Part shown: positions 1 through 8,634 of the stretch, piece after piece
How positions within the stretch are numbered: the stretch's first letter is position 1
How the letters are laid out: each line of letters begins with the position of its first letter
From: Oscillibacter sp.
Lineage (GTDB): Bacteria > Bacillota > Clostridia > Oscillospirales > Oscillospiraceae
Reading direction: 5' to 3'
DNA: 64,000 nucleotides
NCBI GenBank assembly: GCA_017482345.1
Contig: JAFUNB010000016.1
Span: forward strand, 1-64,000
Made by a program: the position numbers and the translations under genes
Notes under the pieces: model-generated
The model's input: only the letters and a program-made list of their open reading frames with translations
What the model was told of the DNA's origin: nothing
Database searches by the model: none

Positions 1-45
1 ATCTTTACTCCATTTGCGATGAGGAATTCCTTTTTTGCATCCCAT
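1..45 (-). CDS. 5' end of a possible IS3-type transposase subunit (truncated by window edge)
   Basis: A minus-strand ATG at 45 opens a frame that stays open to base 1. The 15 residues read MGCKKGIPHRKWSKD. A G-rich Shine-Dalgarno-like stretch lies just upstream (complement of about 55-62). The basic KGIP..KWSKD start resembles the N-terminal helix-turn-helix region of IS3-family OrfA proteins, but this is recognition from memory on 15 residues only. The inverted repeat at 89-121 and the TG-starting end near 139 fit an IS terminus. An unrelated small DNA-binding protein is possible. Confidence 0.35.
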   Translation of the reverse strand, partial: MGCKKGIPHRKWSKD

Positions 46-88
46 CCTTAATTCACCCCCCTTTTTTTATTTTACCAGATATGAAAAA

Positions 89-121
89 AGTAGACACTCA
101 CGGTTTTTGTGAGTGTCTACT
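89..121. repeat. Perfect inverted repeat, possible IS end or bidirectional terminator
   Basis: A 13-bp perfect inverted repeat (89-101 and 109-121, core GTAGACACTCAC) encloses a 7-nt loop. It is flanked by an A-run on the left and TTTTAT on the right, so it could terminate transcription in both directions. Its place directly upstream of a possible transposase start also fits an insertion-sequence subterminal repeat. The similarity between the flanks extends a little past the stem (TTACCAG on both sides). Confidence 0.55.
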
Positions 122-182
122 TTTATCTTACCAGGTGCAAGCCAAAAGGCTTACGGCGGGTTTCTTGTATCAGAAGTACCAA

Positions 183-205
183 GACCTGCCCCGACAGGGC
201 AGGTC
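183..205 (-). terminator. Hairpin after ilvD
   Basis: A 9-bp perfect stem (183-191 with 197-205, loop CGACA) lies 31 bases beyond the ilvD stop codon on the minus strand. It is followed there by TTGGTACTTCTG, a poor U-tract. It probably ends or protects the ilvD transcript. Bases 140-165 just beyond resemble the right half of the terminator at 11866-11908. Confidence 0.5.
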
Positions 206-236
206 CTGACACAAGGGAATGAAGGAAAAAAGAAAC

Positions 237-1904
237 TTAGAATTTGGAATCATCCAGAATGGCACCGCGGTTGGCGGAGGTCACCATGGCGCGATAGCGC
301 TTCAGATAACCACTGACCTGTTTGGGAGGCTGGGGCACCTTTCTGGCCTTACGGGCAGCGATTTCCTCCTCGGAAACCAGCAGCTCGATCTTGTGGCCGG
401 GGATGTCGATGGAGATCAGGTCTCCGTCCTCGATGTAGGCGATGAGACCGCCGGCGGCAGCCTCGGGAGAGACGTGGCCGATGGAGGCGCCGCGGCTGAC
501 ACCGGAGAAGCGGCCGTCAGTGACCAGGGCGCAGGTGGAGTCCAGACCCATGCCGGCGATGGCGCCGGTGGGAGAGAGCATCTCACGCATACCGGGGCCG
601 CCCTTGGGGCCTTCGTAGCGGACGATGACCACATCGCCGGAGACGACCTTGCCTGCGTACAGGCCCTCGCAGCAGTCCTCCTCGCTGTCGAAGCACTTGG
701 CAGGACCGGTGTGGACCAGCATTTCGGGTAGCACAGCGCCCTTCTTGACCACGGCGCCGTCGGGAGCCAGGTTGCCGTACAGGACAGCCAGACCGCCGGT
801 CTGGGAGTAGGCGTTCTCCTTGGTGCGGATGACATTTTCGTCCATGATCTGCGCATTGGCCACGCGGTCGGCCCAGGTGCCGTCCACGGTCTTGGCAGAG
901 GTATCGATGAGGCCCAGATCGTCCAGACGCTTCATGACGGCGCTCAGGCCGCCGGCGTTATTCAGATCCACCAGACAGTGGACGCCTGCGGGATTCAGTT
1001 TTACCAGATGGGGAACCGCATCGGACACGGCGTTGACGCCGTTCAGGTCGAACTCCAGGCCAGCCTCGTGGGCGATGGCAGGCAGGTGCAGCATGGTGTT
1101 GGTGGAGCAGCCCAGAGCCATATCAGCGGCCAGGCCGTTCTTGATGGCCTTGTCGGTGACGATGTCACGGGGGCAGATGTTCTTTTCCACCAGCTCCAGC
1201 ACCTTCATGCCGGCGTGCTTGGCCAGCAGGATGCGCTGGCTCTCCACGGCGGGGATGGTGCCGTTGCCGGGCAGACCCAGACCCAGAATCTCGGTCATGC
1301 AGTTCATGGAGTTGGCGGTGAACATACCGGCGCAGGAGCCGCAGCCGGGGCAGGAGTGCTCCACGATGTCCTGAGCCTCAGCCTCGGTCATCTTACCGGT
1401 GCGGACGGCGCCGGGAGCCTCAAAGGCGTCGGTCAGGGCCACCTGCTTACCGTTGGCACGGCCGGGCAGCATGGGGCCTCCGGAGCAGAAGATGGTGGGG
1501 ATGTTCAGCCGCAGAGCGGCCATGATCATACCGGGCACGATCTTGTCGCAGTTGGGAATGAACACCAGGCCGTCAAAGGGATGGGCGTTGGCCATGATCT
1601 CCACGGAATCCGCGATGTGCTCGCGGGAGGGCAGAGAGAAGAACATGCCCTCATGGTTCATGGCGATGCCATCGCACACACCGATGGCGGGAAACTCGAT
1701 GGGGGTACCGCCGGCCATACGGATGCCAGCCTTGACGGCCTCGGCAATCTTGTCCAGATGCATGTGGCCGGGGATGATCTCATTCTTGGCGGAAACCACG
1801 CCGATGATGGGGCGATCCAGCTCTTCCTGCGTCAGACCCAGAGCACGGAACAGGGCACGGTGGGCAATACGGTCCACACCGGTTTTCATCAAATCACTAC
1901 GCAT
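237..1904 (-). CDS. ilvD: Dihydroxy-acid dehydratase family protein (IlvD/Edd)
   Basis: This 555-residue protein is an Fe-S dehydratase of the IlvD/Edd family, which removes water from 2,3-dihydroxy acids (2,3-dihydroxyisovalerate in valine synthesis) or from sugar acids. The family cysteines are visible in [17 protein letters not shown] and [10 protein letters not shown], and the full length is present. The ATG at 1904 is chosen because AAGGAGG sits upstream; the longer in-frame extension is out of character. It is the last gene of a minus-strand run, 10 bases after the dehydrogenase gene. The sequence looks like a genuine DHAD, yet no other branched-chain amino acid gene is nearby and every neighbour is a sugar enzyme. 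A catabolic role on a sugar acid is therefore a reasonable alternative. Confidence 0.9.
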   Translation of the reverse strand: MRSDLMKTGVDRIAHRALFRALGLTQEELDRPIIGVVSAKNEIIPGHMHLDKIAEAVKAGIRMAGGTPIEFPAIGVCDGIAMNHEGMFFSLPSREHIADSVEIMANAHPFDGLVFIPNCDKIVPGMIMAALRLNIPTIFCSGGPMLPGRANGKQVALTDAFEAPGAVRTGKMTEAEAQDIVEHSCPGCGSCAGMFTANSMNCMTEILGLGLPGNGTIPAVESQRILLAKHAGMKVLELVEKNICPRDIVTDKAIKNGLAADMALGCSTNTMLHLPAIAHEAGLEFDLNGVNAVSDAVPHLVKLNPAGVHCLVDLNNAGGLSAVMKRLDDLGLIDTSAKTVDGTWADRVANAQIMDENVIRTKENAYSQTGGLAVLYGNLAPDGAVVKKGAVLPEMLVHTGPAKCFDSEEDCCEGLYAGKVVSGDVVIVRYEGPKGGPGMREMLSPTGAIAGMGLDSTCALVTDGRFSGVSRGASIGHVSPEAAAGGLIAYIEDGDLISIDIPGHKIELLVSEEEIAARKARKVPQPPKQVSGYLKRYRAMVTSANRGAILDDSKF

Positions 1905-1914
1905 GGTGTCCTCC

Positions 1915-2853
1915 TTACTTCTTGTTGAAATACAGGACCTTGGCCAGCTCGATGTACATGCGGTCGCGCTCGCGGATGGCGGCGTCGGCCTTGTCACCGG
2001 AGTAGTCATAGAAGCCGGCACCGGTCTTCACGCCCAGCTTGCCCTCTTCCACCATCTTCTTCAGAACGGGGCTCTCCACCTTCTCGTCAGCAAGGTCTGC
2101 GTTGAGGTAGCTGGTGATGTGGTCGAAGGTGTGGATGCCGCCGTGATCTGCAATGCCGAAGGGACCCAGCACAGCGTAGCGCAGGCCCATACCGGCCTTC
2201 AGGACAGTATCCACGTCCTCATAGGTGGCAGCGCCCATCTCCACGATGTGCAGAGCCTCACGGAGGACGGCGAACTGGATGCGGTTGATGATGAAGCCGT
2301 TGATGTCGCCCACGACGACGGGCTGCTTGCCCAGGCCTTCCACCAGTTTGCGCATCTTCAGGATATTCTCCTCAGAGGTCTTGGCGCCGGCGATGATCTC
2401 GCACAGGGGCAGCAGATGAGGGGGGTTGAGCCAGTGCTGGCCCATGAAGCGCTCAGGATACTTGCAGGCCTCGGCGATCTCGGTGATATGCAGGCCGGAG
2501 GTGTTGGTGGCCAGCAGTGCCTCCTTGGGAGCGATCTCAGAGATCTCGCGGAAGAAACCCTGCTTGATGTCCATGCGTTCGACAGTGCTCTCGACCACCA
2601 AGCAGCAGTCGCGGAACACTTCCTTGTCCTGGGTGAAATGGATGCGGGCCATGGCGGCGTCAGACTCCTCCTGGGTAATGAGGCCCTCCTTCACCATGGT
2701 CTCCTGGTTCAGGGCGATCAGGTGCTTGCCGTTTTCAATACCAGCCTCAAAGGCATCATAGCCCCAGGTTTCATAACCTGCCAGGGCATACACCTGGCAC
2801 AAAGAAGCGCCCATGATGCCGGTACCGGCCATGACCACTTTATTCGTATTCAT
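1915..2853 (-). CDS. 3-hydroxyacyl-CoA dehydrogenase family NAD-dependent enzyme (L-gulonate dehydrogenase-like)
   Basis: This 312-residue protein has an N-terminal Rossmann fold (AGTGIMG near residue 10), the [11 protein letters not shown] segment, and the catalytic-His region [18 protein letters not shown]-terminal helical domain ends with [11 protein letters not shown], typical of the 3-hydroxyacyl-CoA dehydrogenase superfamily. The HWLNPPHL form resembles lambda-crystallin/L-gulonate 3-dehydrogenases as much as fatty-acid enzymes. No thiolase or CoA ligase lies nearby, so oxidation of a 3-hydroxy sugar acid is the more likely job. The ATG at 2853 has AAGGAGGAATTTCCT in front. A strong hairpin terminator lies immediately upstream of the gene. 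Confidence 0.82.
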   Translation of the reverse strand: MNTNKVVMAGTGIMGASLCQVYALAGYETWGYDAFEAGIENGKHLIALNQETMVKEGLITQEESDAAMARIHFTQDKEVFRDCCLVVESTVERMDIKQGFFREISEIAPKEALLATNTSGLHITEIAEACKYPERFMGQHWLNPPHLLPLCEIIAGAKTSEENILKMRKLVEGLGKQPVVVGDINGFIINRIQFAVLREALHIVEMGAATYEDVDTVLKAGMGLRYAVLGPFGIADHGGIHTFDHITSYLNADLADEKVESPVLKKMVEEGKLGVKTGAGFYDYSGDKADAAIRERDRMYIELAKVLYFNKK

Positions 2854-2872
2854 AGGAAATTCCTCCTTGTTA

Positions 2873-2923
2873 CAAAGTAAAAAAGCGCACGGTTCTGTTC
2901 CGCGGTGGGACAGAGCCGTGCGC
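2873..2923 (-). terminator. Strong intercistronic terminator/attenuator between the transketolase and dehydrogenase genes
   Basis: A 14-bp near-perfect GC-rich stem (2885-2898 with 2910-2923) is followed on the minus strand by TTTTTTACTTTG. It lies after the transketolase stop and only about 20 bases before the dehydrogenase ribosome-binding site, leaving no room for a separate promoter. Expression of the last two genes probably depends on read-through. Confidence 0.85.
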
Positions 2924-2963
2924 ATTGTTTCACACACAGCCAGACGGATGGCGGAAACAGTGA

Positions 2964-3905
2964 TTACTTATTGCTCATGGCGTCCTTTGCGGCATCCACG
3001 ATATCCTGAACAGCCAGACCGTAAGCGTCCAGCAGCTCGGCGGCCACGCCGCTGCGGGGGTACACATCCCGCAGACCCAGACGGCGAACCTTGCAGGGGT
3101 GGAAGTGGCAGGCCACCTCGCAGATGGCACTGGACATGCCGCCGTAGAAGTTGTGATCCTCCACAGCCACAGCGCAGTTGCAGCGCTCCAGCACGGCGGC
3201 CACGCCCTTGGAGTCCAGAGGCTTCACGGTGGCCACGTCGATGAGCGTGGCGTTGACGCCCTCGGCCTTCAGCTGCTCCACGGCCTCGATGGCGCGGTTC
3301 ATGATGAAGCCGCTGGCGAAAACAGCCACGTCGTCGCCGTAGCTCATGACCTCACGGATCTTGCCGAACTCAAACGGGGTCTCCTCGGGGAAGACCTCCG
3401 GCTCACGGCCGCTGCCCAGACGCAGATAGACGGGGCCGTCAATCTCCATCATGGCCTTGGCGGCCTGATAGGCCTGGCCGGCGTCGGCAGGGGTGATGAT
3501 CTTCACGCCCGGCATACTGCGCAGGATGCCCACATCCTCGTAGAACTGATGGGTAACGCCCTCGCGCTCGCCGCCCAGCATACCGCCGTTCAGGCCGATA
3601 AGCTTGACGTTCAGGCCGGGATAGGCGATGAAGGTGCGGATCATCTCGCAGGCACGCATGGTCAGGAAGCCTGCGTAGCTGATGACGACGGGGCGCATGC
3701 CGGTGGTGGCCAGACCTGCGGCCACGTCAACAGCGTCCTGCTCGGCAATACCGACTTCAATGACGCGGTCGGGGAATTCCTGCTGGAAGGGAACGGCACG
3801 GGCTGCGGCAACAGCATCAGGAGAGATGATGACAATCTTCTCGTCCTCGCGGGCCAGATCCAGAATGGCCTTCATAGTGGCTTCACGTGTACTCTTTACT
3901 CCCAT
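2964..3905 (-). CDS. Transketolase, C-terminal (pyrimidine-binding plus C-terminal domain) subunit
   Basis: This is the 313-residue second half of a split transketolase. It carries the pyrimidine-binding domain, with VGIAEQDAVDVAAGLA supplying the glutamate that activates thiamine diphosphate, and the transketolase C-terminal domain (ending near YPRSGVAAELLDAYGL). The enzyme moves two-carbon ketol units between sugars. The ATG at 3905 overlaps the end of the N-terminal subunit gene by 10 bases, which suggests translational coupling and a 1:1 complex. Split transketolases are common in Firmicutes catabolic clusters for unusual pentoses and sugar acids, which fits the epimerase and TRAP genes nearby. 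Confidence 0.93.
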   Translation of the reverse strand: MGVKSTREATMKAILDLAREDEKIVIISPDAVAAARAVPFQQEFPDRVIEVGIAEQDAVDVAAGLATTGMRPVVISYAGFLTMRACEMIRTFIAYPGLNVKLIGLNGGMLGGEREGVTHQFYEDVGILRSMPGVKIITPADAGQAYQAAKAMMEIDGPVYLRLGSGREPEVFPEETPFEFGKIREVMSYGDDVAVFASGFIMNRAIEAVEQLKAEGVNATLIDVATVKPLDSKGVAAVLERCNCAVAVEDHNFYGGMSSAICEVACHFHPCKVRRLGLRDVYPRSGVAAELLDAYGLAVQDIVDAAKDAMSNK

Positions 3906-4720
3906 AACGCACCTCTCAGAGCCTCTCTGGCAATTTCAACTTCCTCAGCAGTGGGAGTTCTCTTGTGCCAGGCGTTGTTGTGTTCCATGTAGGGGATATT
4001 CTTACCCTTGACGGTCTTGCACTCAATGTAAGAGGGCTTGTCGGTGACCTTTTTGGCCTCGGCGATGGCGTTGCGGATGGCGTCGATGTCATGGCCGTCG
4101 ATGGTCTGAACATGCCAGTGGAAGGCGCTCCACTTATCCGCCACGGGATACAGGGAGCTCAGGTCCGTGACCTTGCCGCCGGACTGGTTGTTGTTGCAGT
4201 CGCCGAAGACGATCAGGTTACCGACCTTGTGCTTGGCAGCAGCCATGGCGGCCTCCCAGATGATGCCCTCCTGCTGCTCGCCGTCGCCGACGATCACGTA
4301 AACATAGTTATCGATCTTCTGCATCCGGCAGCCCAGGGCCATGCCCAGGCCGATGGCGATGCCGTTGCCCAGAGAGCCGGACACGGTGTCGATGCCGGGA
4401 GTCTTATTGTAGTCAGGGTGACCCTGCAGGATGCCCTCCAGCGTACGCAGCTTGGGCAGCTCATCCATGCTGAAATAACCCTTGCGTGCCAGGGCGGCAT
4501 ACAACATAGGGCAGGCGTGGCCCTTGGAGAGAACGAAGCGGTCACGCTCCGGCCAACGGGGGTTGGCGGGATCCAGCTTCATTTCCTCAAAGAACAGAAC
4601 GGACACGATGTCAGCGATGGACATGCAGGGGCCGGGATGACCGTCGCCGGCTGCATGGACCGTCTCCACCACGTCCAGACGCAGGCGGTTCGCCATGCGC
4701 TGCAGATCGTTGGTAGTCAT
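3896..4720 (-). CDS. Transketolase, N-terminal (thiamine diphosphate-binding) subunit
   Basis: This is the 274-residue first half of a split transketolase. The thiamine diphosphate/Mg motif is visible as GDGEQQEGIIWEAAM followed about 30 residues later by GDCNNNQ. The active-site histidines are in GDGHPG, SKGHA and GHP. The ATG at 4720 is preceded by AGGAGGAACACAATT. It must pair with the overlapping downstream subunit to act. It follows the epimerase gene by 38 bases, so both are probably made from the promoter at 5724-5752. Confidence 0.93.
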   Translation of the reverse strand: MTTNDLQRMANRLRLDVVETVHAAGDGHPGPCMSIADIVSVLFFEEMKLDPANPRWPERDRFVLSKGHACPMLYAALARKGYFSMDELPKLRTLEGILQGHPDYNKTPGIDTVSGSLGNGIAIGLGMALGCRMQKIDNYVYVIVGDGEQQEGIIWEAAMAAAKHKVGNLIVFGDCNNNQSGGKVTDLSSLYPVADKWSAFHWHVQTIDGHDIDAIRNAIAEAKKVTDKPSYIECKTVKGKNIPYMEHNNAWHKRTPTAEEVEIAREALRGALWE

Positions 4721-4758
4721 AATTGTGTTCCTCCTAATCGTGATTGTGCCTCAATCGC

Positions 4759-5634
4759 TCAGGTCTTGTGGATAAAGGGGAGAGAGGCCCACATCTTTTC
4801 AAAGTAAACGTAGGGATCCTCCTCGCGGCACAAAACCTCCAGACCGATCCGCATGGGCTCGTCGCCGGGATACAGGCCATGGAGCTGCTGGACCAGAGTA
4901 CCCAGGGTCTCGGGAGTCCAGACAGTGTTCGGATATTCAAATCCCAGGTGTTTATCACCATAGAGGGGATTTTCCTTTTCGGTGATGTTGCAGTTTGCAA
5001 AATGGATGTGATTGCAGTAGGGCTTTGTGGCCTGCATGGCCTCAAAGAAATTCTCGCCCTCCTCCACGGTATGGGCGGCATCCATCGTCAGCTGCAGCGG
5101 CAGTCCCTTATCGCGCATGGTCTCCACAAACGCTTTGGTTCTTGCATAAGGACCGATCAACTGGTATGCTTCCATCCAGGTGTCACACGGTTCCATGGTG
5201 AGAACAAAATTGCTGTAATTCTTTTTGGCGGCATACTCAAACAGTTCTTCAACCGAGCGGCCCAGAGACTCCAGTCCCTTTTCGACATCCGGCATCATGG
5301 CACCGGAACAGATCATCACGCGTCCGATACCATTAAATTGTGCTTCATCAATGCAGCTGCGGTGCAGCTCCACTGCAGCCTGGCGAGCCTGCTCATCGAT
5401 GTTGCACAGATGCTGTTTTTGTTCCTTGGAGGGGATCACCGCAATGTAAACGGGATCCAGACCGGTATCCGCCAGAATTGGGCCGATCTTGTCCCGGCCG
5501 TCTCCGTCGTGATAAAATTCGATGCTGTCCATACCCTTGGCGCTCAAAAACTCCGCCATCGCCCGGAAGGCATCGATCTTTTTGCGGGACTCGGGAAAGA
5601 CCAGAGATGTGCAGACACTGTTGATGATTTTCAA
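4759..5634 (-). CDS. Sugar phosphate isomerase/epimerase (xylose isomerase-like TIM barrel)
   Basis: This 291-residue TIM-barrel protein belongs to the AP-endonuclease-2/xylose isomerase-like superfamily, whose members epimerise or isomerise ketoses using a divalent metal. Likely metal ligands are the glutamate in LTMEPCD, the aspartate in LTMDAAH, the histidine in HIHFAN and the glutamate in GLEVLCR. I place the start at the TTG at 5634 because GGGAGG lies 6 bases upstream of it; the longer frame has no signal and would run into the operator and promoter. It is the first gene of the minus operon and the substrate is not evident. Confidence 0.82.
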   Translation of the reverse strand: MKIINSVCTSLVFPESRKKIDAFRAMAEFLSAKGMDSIEFYHDGDGRDKIGPILADTGLDPVYIAVIPSKEQKQHLCNIDEQARQAAVELHRSCIDEAQFNGIGRVMICSGAMMPDVEKGLESLGRSVEELFEYAAKKNYSNFVLTMEPCDTWMEAYQLIGPYARTKAFVETMRDKGLPLQLTMDAAHTVEEGENFFEAMQATKPYCNHIHFANCNITEKENPLYGDKHLGFEYPNTVWTPETLGTLVQQLHGLYPGDEPMRIGLEVLCREEDPYVYFEKMWASLPFIHKT

Positions 5635-5700
5635 AAACGTCCCTCCCTGATAAATCGTAAAACGGCTGCGTACCGGCTGTTGCGGCATCCGAAACGCACC

Positions 5701-5720
5701 AACATCCAACGTAGGATGTT
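5701..5720. promoter_or_regulatory. Palindromic operator of the TAGGATGT regulon (minus operon copy)
   Basis: AACATCCAACGTAGGATGTT is a 20-base palindrome with 18 of 20 symmetric positions. It lies directly downstream of the -10 box at 5724-5729, where a bound repressor would block initiation. Related sequences sit at equivalent places at 6126-6145 and 11742-11755. The GntR protein encoded at 10018-10749 is the obvious candidate ligand. Confidence 0.72.
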
Positions 5721-5723
5721 TAA

Positions 5724-5752
5724 ATTATAGCAAGTGTCATTCCGGATGTAAA
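5724..5752 (-). promoter_or_regulatory. Sigma-A promoter of the epimerase/transketolase operon
   Basis: On the minus strand TTTACA (5747-5752) is followed after exactly 17 bases by a perfect TATAAT (5724-5729). The palindrome at 5701-5720 overlaps the expected start of transcription. The leader to the TTG at 5634 would be about 85 bases. Confidence 0.8.
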
Positions 5753-6081
5753 GACGGTATTTTACGCGTTTTTAACACTTTGGCTAGGTGCTCAATTTTC
5801 CGGTCCAGAAATTGCTTTTTTGCACATATACAACGTGATAAATCAAAAAACCACCGTCGATCCGGCCGGATCTCTCGGCATTTTACGGCCCCGCAGGGCG
5901 AGAAGCCTCGTCTTTGCAGTCAAAAAGTGCGTATTTTAAACAGGTAAACGGTTTGCTTTTGCGCAAATAGTTGCAAAATACGATATTTTCACAAATTATA
6001 CGGCATTTTTTGCGGCAAAAAAGCCAAAAGAACTGTGGAACCTCCATAATAAAGAAAAGCTTTTTTCGTAAAAAACGTCTA
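5753..6081. other. AT-rich divergent intergenic region without a recognisable gene
   Basis: This stretch separates the two divergent promoters. It is much more AT-rich than its surroundings and has several A/T tracts (for example around 6005-6030 and 6060-6075) that could bend DNA. Short frames on both strands have no ribosome-binding site or family likeness, so I call no gene here. Confidence 0.6.
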
Positions 6082-6110
6082 TTTACCCCGATTGGAGCGT
6101 GGTGTATGAT
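6082..6110 (+). promoter_or_regulatory. Sigma-A promoter of the racemase-TRAP operon
   Basis: TTTACC (6082-6087) and TATGAT (6105-6110) are separated by 17 bases. The repeated GGATG operator begins about 16 bases downstream. The arrangement mirrors the minus-strand promoter at 5724-5752. Confidence 0.75.
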
Positions 6111-6125
6111 AAAGAAAACAACGTG

Positions 6126-6145
6126 GGATGTAGGATGTAGGATGG
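6126..6145. promoter_or_regulatory. Tandem operator of the TAGGATGT regulon (plus operon copy)
   Basis: GGATGTAGGATGTAGGATGG contains three GGATG units at 7-base spacing, including two TAGGATG copies. It sits just past the predicted transcription start of the plus operon. It shares the TAGGATGT core with 5701-5720 and 11742-11755. Confidence 0.65.
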
Positions 6146-6214
6146 TGGAAAGAGTTGCGGATCTTCCGCCGTAGTACATTCGAAACTACCTTGGGAAGGA
6201 AAGGTGAAAAAACC

Positions 6215-6886
6215 GTGAAAGTAGGCCTGATCTATACCAGCACGACTCCTGAACTGATCGAGCTGGTAGAGCGCGAGGTGAAAAAGCAGCTGGGCGACGA
6301 GGTCGAAATGCTGAGCCTGCAGGATGCAAGTATTTTGGCAGAGACCCGTGACGCCGGTTATGTGACCACCGCCGCTGCCGCAAGACTTATCAGAATGTAC
6401 ATGGATGCCGCCTGCGAGGGCGTGGACGCCATGCTGAACCTGTGCTCCTCTGTGGGTGAAGTCGCTGATTGCGCGCAGGATGCCGCCAAGTATATTGGCG
6501 TACCCATCGTCCGCGTGGACGAGGAGATGTGCCGCGAGGCAGTCCGCCAGGGCAAGAAGATCGCCGTCATGGCCACGCTGCCCACCACTCTGGAACCCAC
6601 CAAGAACACCGTCCTGCGTGTAGCCCGCGAGATGGGCAAGCATGTGGAGCTGGTGGACGCGCTGGTCGAGGGCGCTTTCGGTCTGGACCAGGATCAGTTC
6701 CGCGCCAGAATGGCAGAAGTGGCCGCTACCGTTGCCGATAAGTGCGACGTGATCCTGTTTGCACAGGGCTCCATGGCCTACTGCGAGGAGTACATCGCCG
6801 AGATGTTCCACAAGGTGGTTCTTTCCAGCCCCCGCTTCGGCGCAGCCGAGCTGAAAAAGGCTCTGATCGCCAAGGGTGTTCTGTAA
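6215..6886 (+). CDS. Asp/Glu/hydantoin racemase family protein
   Basis: This 223-residue protein has the Asp/Glu racemase superfamily fold (KVGLIYTSTTPEL at the start, MLNLCSSVGEVAD with the first catalytic-type cysteine, GKKIAVMATLPTTLEPTKNT in the second half). The usual second cysteine is not at the expected place: VILFAQGSMAYCEE has serine there and a cysteine four residues later. Racemase activity is therefore uncertain, and a lyase or isomerase role is possible. The GTG at 6215 is chosen from the GGAAGGAAAGG sequence upstream. It is the first gene of the TRAP transporter operon, so it may act on the imported acid. Confidence 0.75.
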   Translation: MKVGLIYTSTTPELIELVEREVKKQLGDEVEMLSLQDASILAETRDAGYVTTAAAARLIRMYMDAACEGVDAMLNLCSSVGEVADCAQDAAKYIGVPIVRVDEEMCREAVRQGKKIAVMATLPTTLEPTKNTVLRVAREMGKHVELVDALVEGAFGLDQDQFRARMAEVAATVADKCDVILFAQGSMAYCEEYIAEMFHKVVLSSPRFGAAELKKALIAKGVL

Positions 6887-6961
6887 AGATCCCAACCATT
6901 TTACCCCATTTCAATTTGCGCGCACTATTTTCTAAAAATATTTAAGATAGGGAGAACACAC

Positions 6962-8026
6962 ATGAAGAAGTTTTTTGCAATGCTCCTGACCCTGGCCATG
7001 GTCCTGTCCCTGGCTGCCTGCGGCGGCAAGGAAGAGACCCCCGCCGAAAAGCCCGCCGAGACCCCCTCTGAGGCCCCCGCTGAGACCCCTGCCCCCGCCG
7101 ATCCCCAGGTCACCCTGAAGGTGGGCGTTTCCACCAACGAGACTGACCCCCGTACCGTTGCCGCTCAGGGCTTCAAGGAAGAAGTCGAGAGCAAGACCAA
7201 CGGCTCTGTCACCGTCGAGATCTACACCTCCGGCCAGCTGGGCGGCGATGCACAGCTGATTGAGGCTCTGTCTCTGGACTCCGGCACCGTTGACGTCATC
7301 ATCACCGACGCTTCCAACTTCGCTACCTACGAGCCCACCATGGGCGTCTCCGCTCTGCCCTTCCAGTTCAAGGACTTCGAGATGGCCTGGGCCTTCATGG
7401 ACGGCGAGATCGAGGCCGCCGCTGAGGAGAAGCTGATTGAGCAGAACATGCGCGTTCTGGCCCACTATGACAACGGCTTCCGCTGCGTCACCACCGGCAG
7501 CAAGCAGATCAGCAGCCCCTCTGACATGGCTGGTATGCTGATCCGTACTCCCGAGAACCCCGTCATCATGGCCACCATGCAGGCCATGGGCGCCAACCCC
7601 CAGCCTTTGGCCTTCTCCGAGCTGTATCAGGCTCTGAACCAGGGCACCTATGACGCTCAGGAGAACCCCGTTCCTGTTATCTGGAACAACAACCTGTATG
7701 AGGTCCAGGGCCACCTGTCCGTCACCAACCACATCTACTCCGGTATGTGTTTCACCATCGCTGAGAGCACCTGGCAGAAGATGAGCGATTCTCAGCGCGA
7801 GATCGTTGACGCCGCCGCCAAGGCCAGCGCCGAGGTCAACCGCGCCATGAACAAGCAGCAGACCGAGGACCTGCTGACCAACCTGAAGGACGCTGGCATG
7901 GTCATCACCGAGCCCGATCTGGCTCCCTTCCAGGAGGCCACCGCTGCCGTCGCCGAGAGCTACCGCAACGTTTACGGCTCCATGCTGGACGACCTGAACG
8001 CCTGGCTGGCTGCTTACAACGGCTGA
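6962..8026 (+). CDS. dctP: TRAP transporter solute-binding lipoprotein (DctP family)
   Basis: This 354-residue lipoprotein captures an organic acid outside the membrane for the TRAP transporter. Residues 1-20 form a lipoprotein signal (MKKFFAMLLTLAMVLSLAAC) with the lipobox cysteine at 20, followed by a Pro/Glu/Ala-rich linker to about residue 48. The DctP domain follows, with GQLGGDAQLIEAL and the substrate carboxylate-binding arginine region GMLIRTPENP. The start has AGGGAGAACACAC upstream. The leader and linker DNA is nearly the same as in the sugar-binding lipoprotein at 15873-16856. The acid is not identifiable, but the neighbours suggest a sugar acid. Confidence 0.95.
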   Translation: MKKFFAMLLTLAMVLSLAACGGKEETPAEKPAETPSEAPAETPAPADPQVTLKVGVSTNETDPRTVAAQGFKEEVESKTNGSVTVEIYTSGQLGGDAQLIEALSLDSGTVDVIITDASNFATYEPTMGVSALPFQFKDFEMAWAFMDGEIEAAAEEKLIEQNMRVLAHYDNGFRCVTTGSKQISSPSDMAGMLIRTPENPVIMATMQAMGANPQPLAFSELYQALNQGTYDAQENPVPVIWNNNLYEVQGHLSVTNHIYSGMCFTIAESTWQKMSDSQREIVDAAAKASAEVNRAMNKQQTEDLLTNLKDAGMVITEPDLAPFQEATAAVAESYRNVYGSMLDDLNAWLAAYNG

Positions 8027-8072
8027 TCCTCAAGCCAAAGCAACTTGATTTATTTCCTGTAATGATTGAAAC

Positions 8073-8107
8073 AGGGGCGGAGATATGCTCTCTGCCCCTC
8101 TTTCCCT
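8073..8107 (+). terminator. Intra-operon hairpin after dctP
   Basis: An 11-bp stem (8073-8083 with 8089-8099, one G-U pair) followed by CTCTTTCCC lies between dctP and dctQ. Such hairpins usually leave the binding-protein message in excess over the membrane components. A similar hairpin follows the binding-protein gene at 15873. Confidence 0.65.
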
Positions 8108-8139
8108 AGCGTACACGACATGTGTGTAAGGAGCTTTTG

Positions 8140-8634
8140 ATGAAGAAACTGCAAAAAATCATGAACGAGCTCGCCACCTGGATTTCTGTGATACTGTGCG
8201 TTGCGATGATGGTCATTCTGCTGGCCAACGTCATCCTGCGCTTCATTCCCGGTATCGGCGGTTTTTCCTGGTACATGGAGAGCAGCCAGTATCTGAACGT
8301 CTGGTCCATGCTGATCGCAGGCATCGCGATCAGCGCCGAGCGCAGCCATCTGAAGGTGGCCGCAGTCGACGATCTGACCCTGAAGGTCAATCCCACCCTG
8401 CATAAGATCCAGCAGGGTATTGTTGCTGCCGGTATTATCGTGTTCTATCTGGTCATGGCCTATTCCGGCGCTGTCTACGCCTCCAAATCCAAGCAGGCGA
8501 TCTCTACCATGCCTTCCCTGAAGATGGGTATGGTGTACTGGATGTTCCCCGTGGCCGGCGTACTCAGTGCGATCTCTGCCGCCGTGGATTACATCGTATT
8601 TCTGTTGGACTTCAAGGGAGGTGCCAAGGAATGA
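8140..8634 (+). CDS. dctQ: TRAP transporter small membrane subunit (DctQ family)
   Basis: This 164-residue protein has four hydrophobic segments (about residues 13-37, 48-66, 86-106 and 128-148) and the DctQ-type WYMESSQYLNVWSMLIAGIAISAERSH region. It is the small integral-membrane partner of DctM. The ATG at 8140 is chosen because AAGGAG lies 6 bases upstream; an earlier GTG at 8122 has no such signal. The stop codon overlaps the dctM start (ATGA at 8631-8634), so the two are translationally coupled. Confidence 0.9.
   Translation: MKKLQKIMNELATWISVILCVAMMVILLANVILRFIPGIGGFSWYMESSQYLNVWSMLIAGIAISAERSHLKVAAVDDLTLKVNPTLHKIQQGIVAAGIIVFYLVMAYSGAVYASKSKQAISTMPSLKMGMVYWMFPVAGVLSAISAAVDYIVFLLDFKGGAKE

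Noticed and set aside
237..1904. Calling the dehydratase a specific sugar-acid dehydratase
   Set aside because: The visible motifs are those of ordinary DHAD, so a specific sugar-acid assignment is not supported by sequence alone. It is kept as an alternative only.
5883..6179. 98-codon minus-strand frame in the divergent promoter region
   Set aside because: No Shine-Dalgarno sequence, no recognisable domain, and it would overlap the plus-strand promoter and operator.
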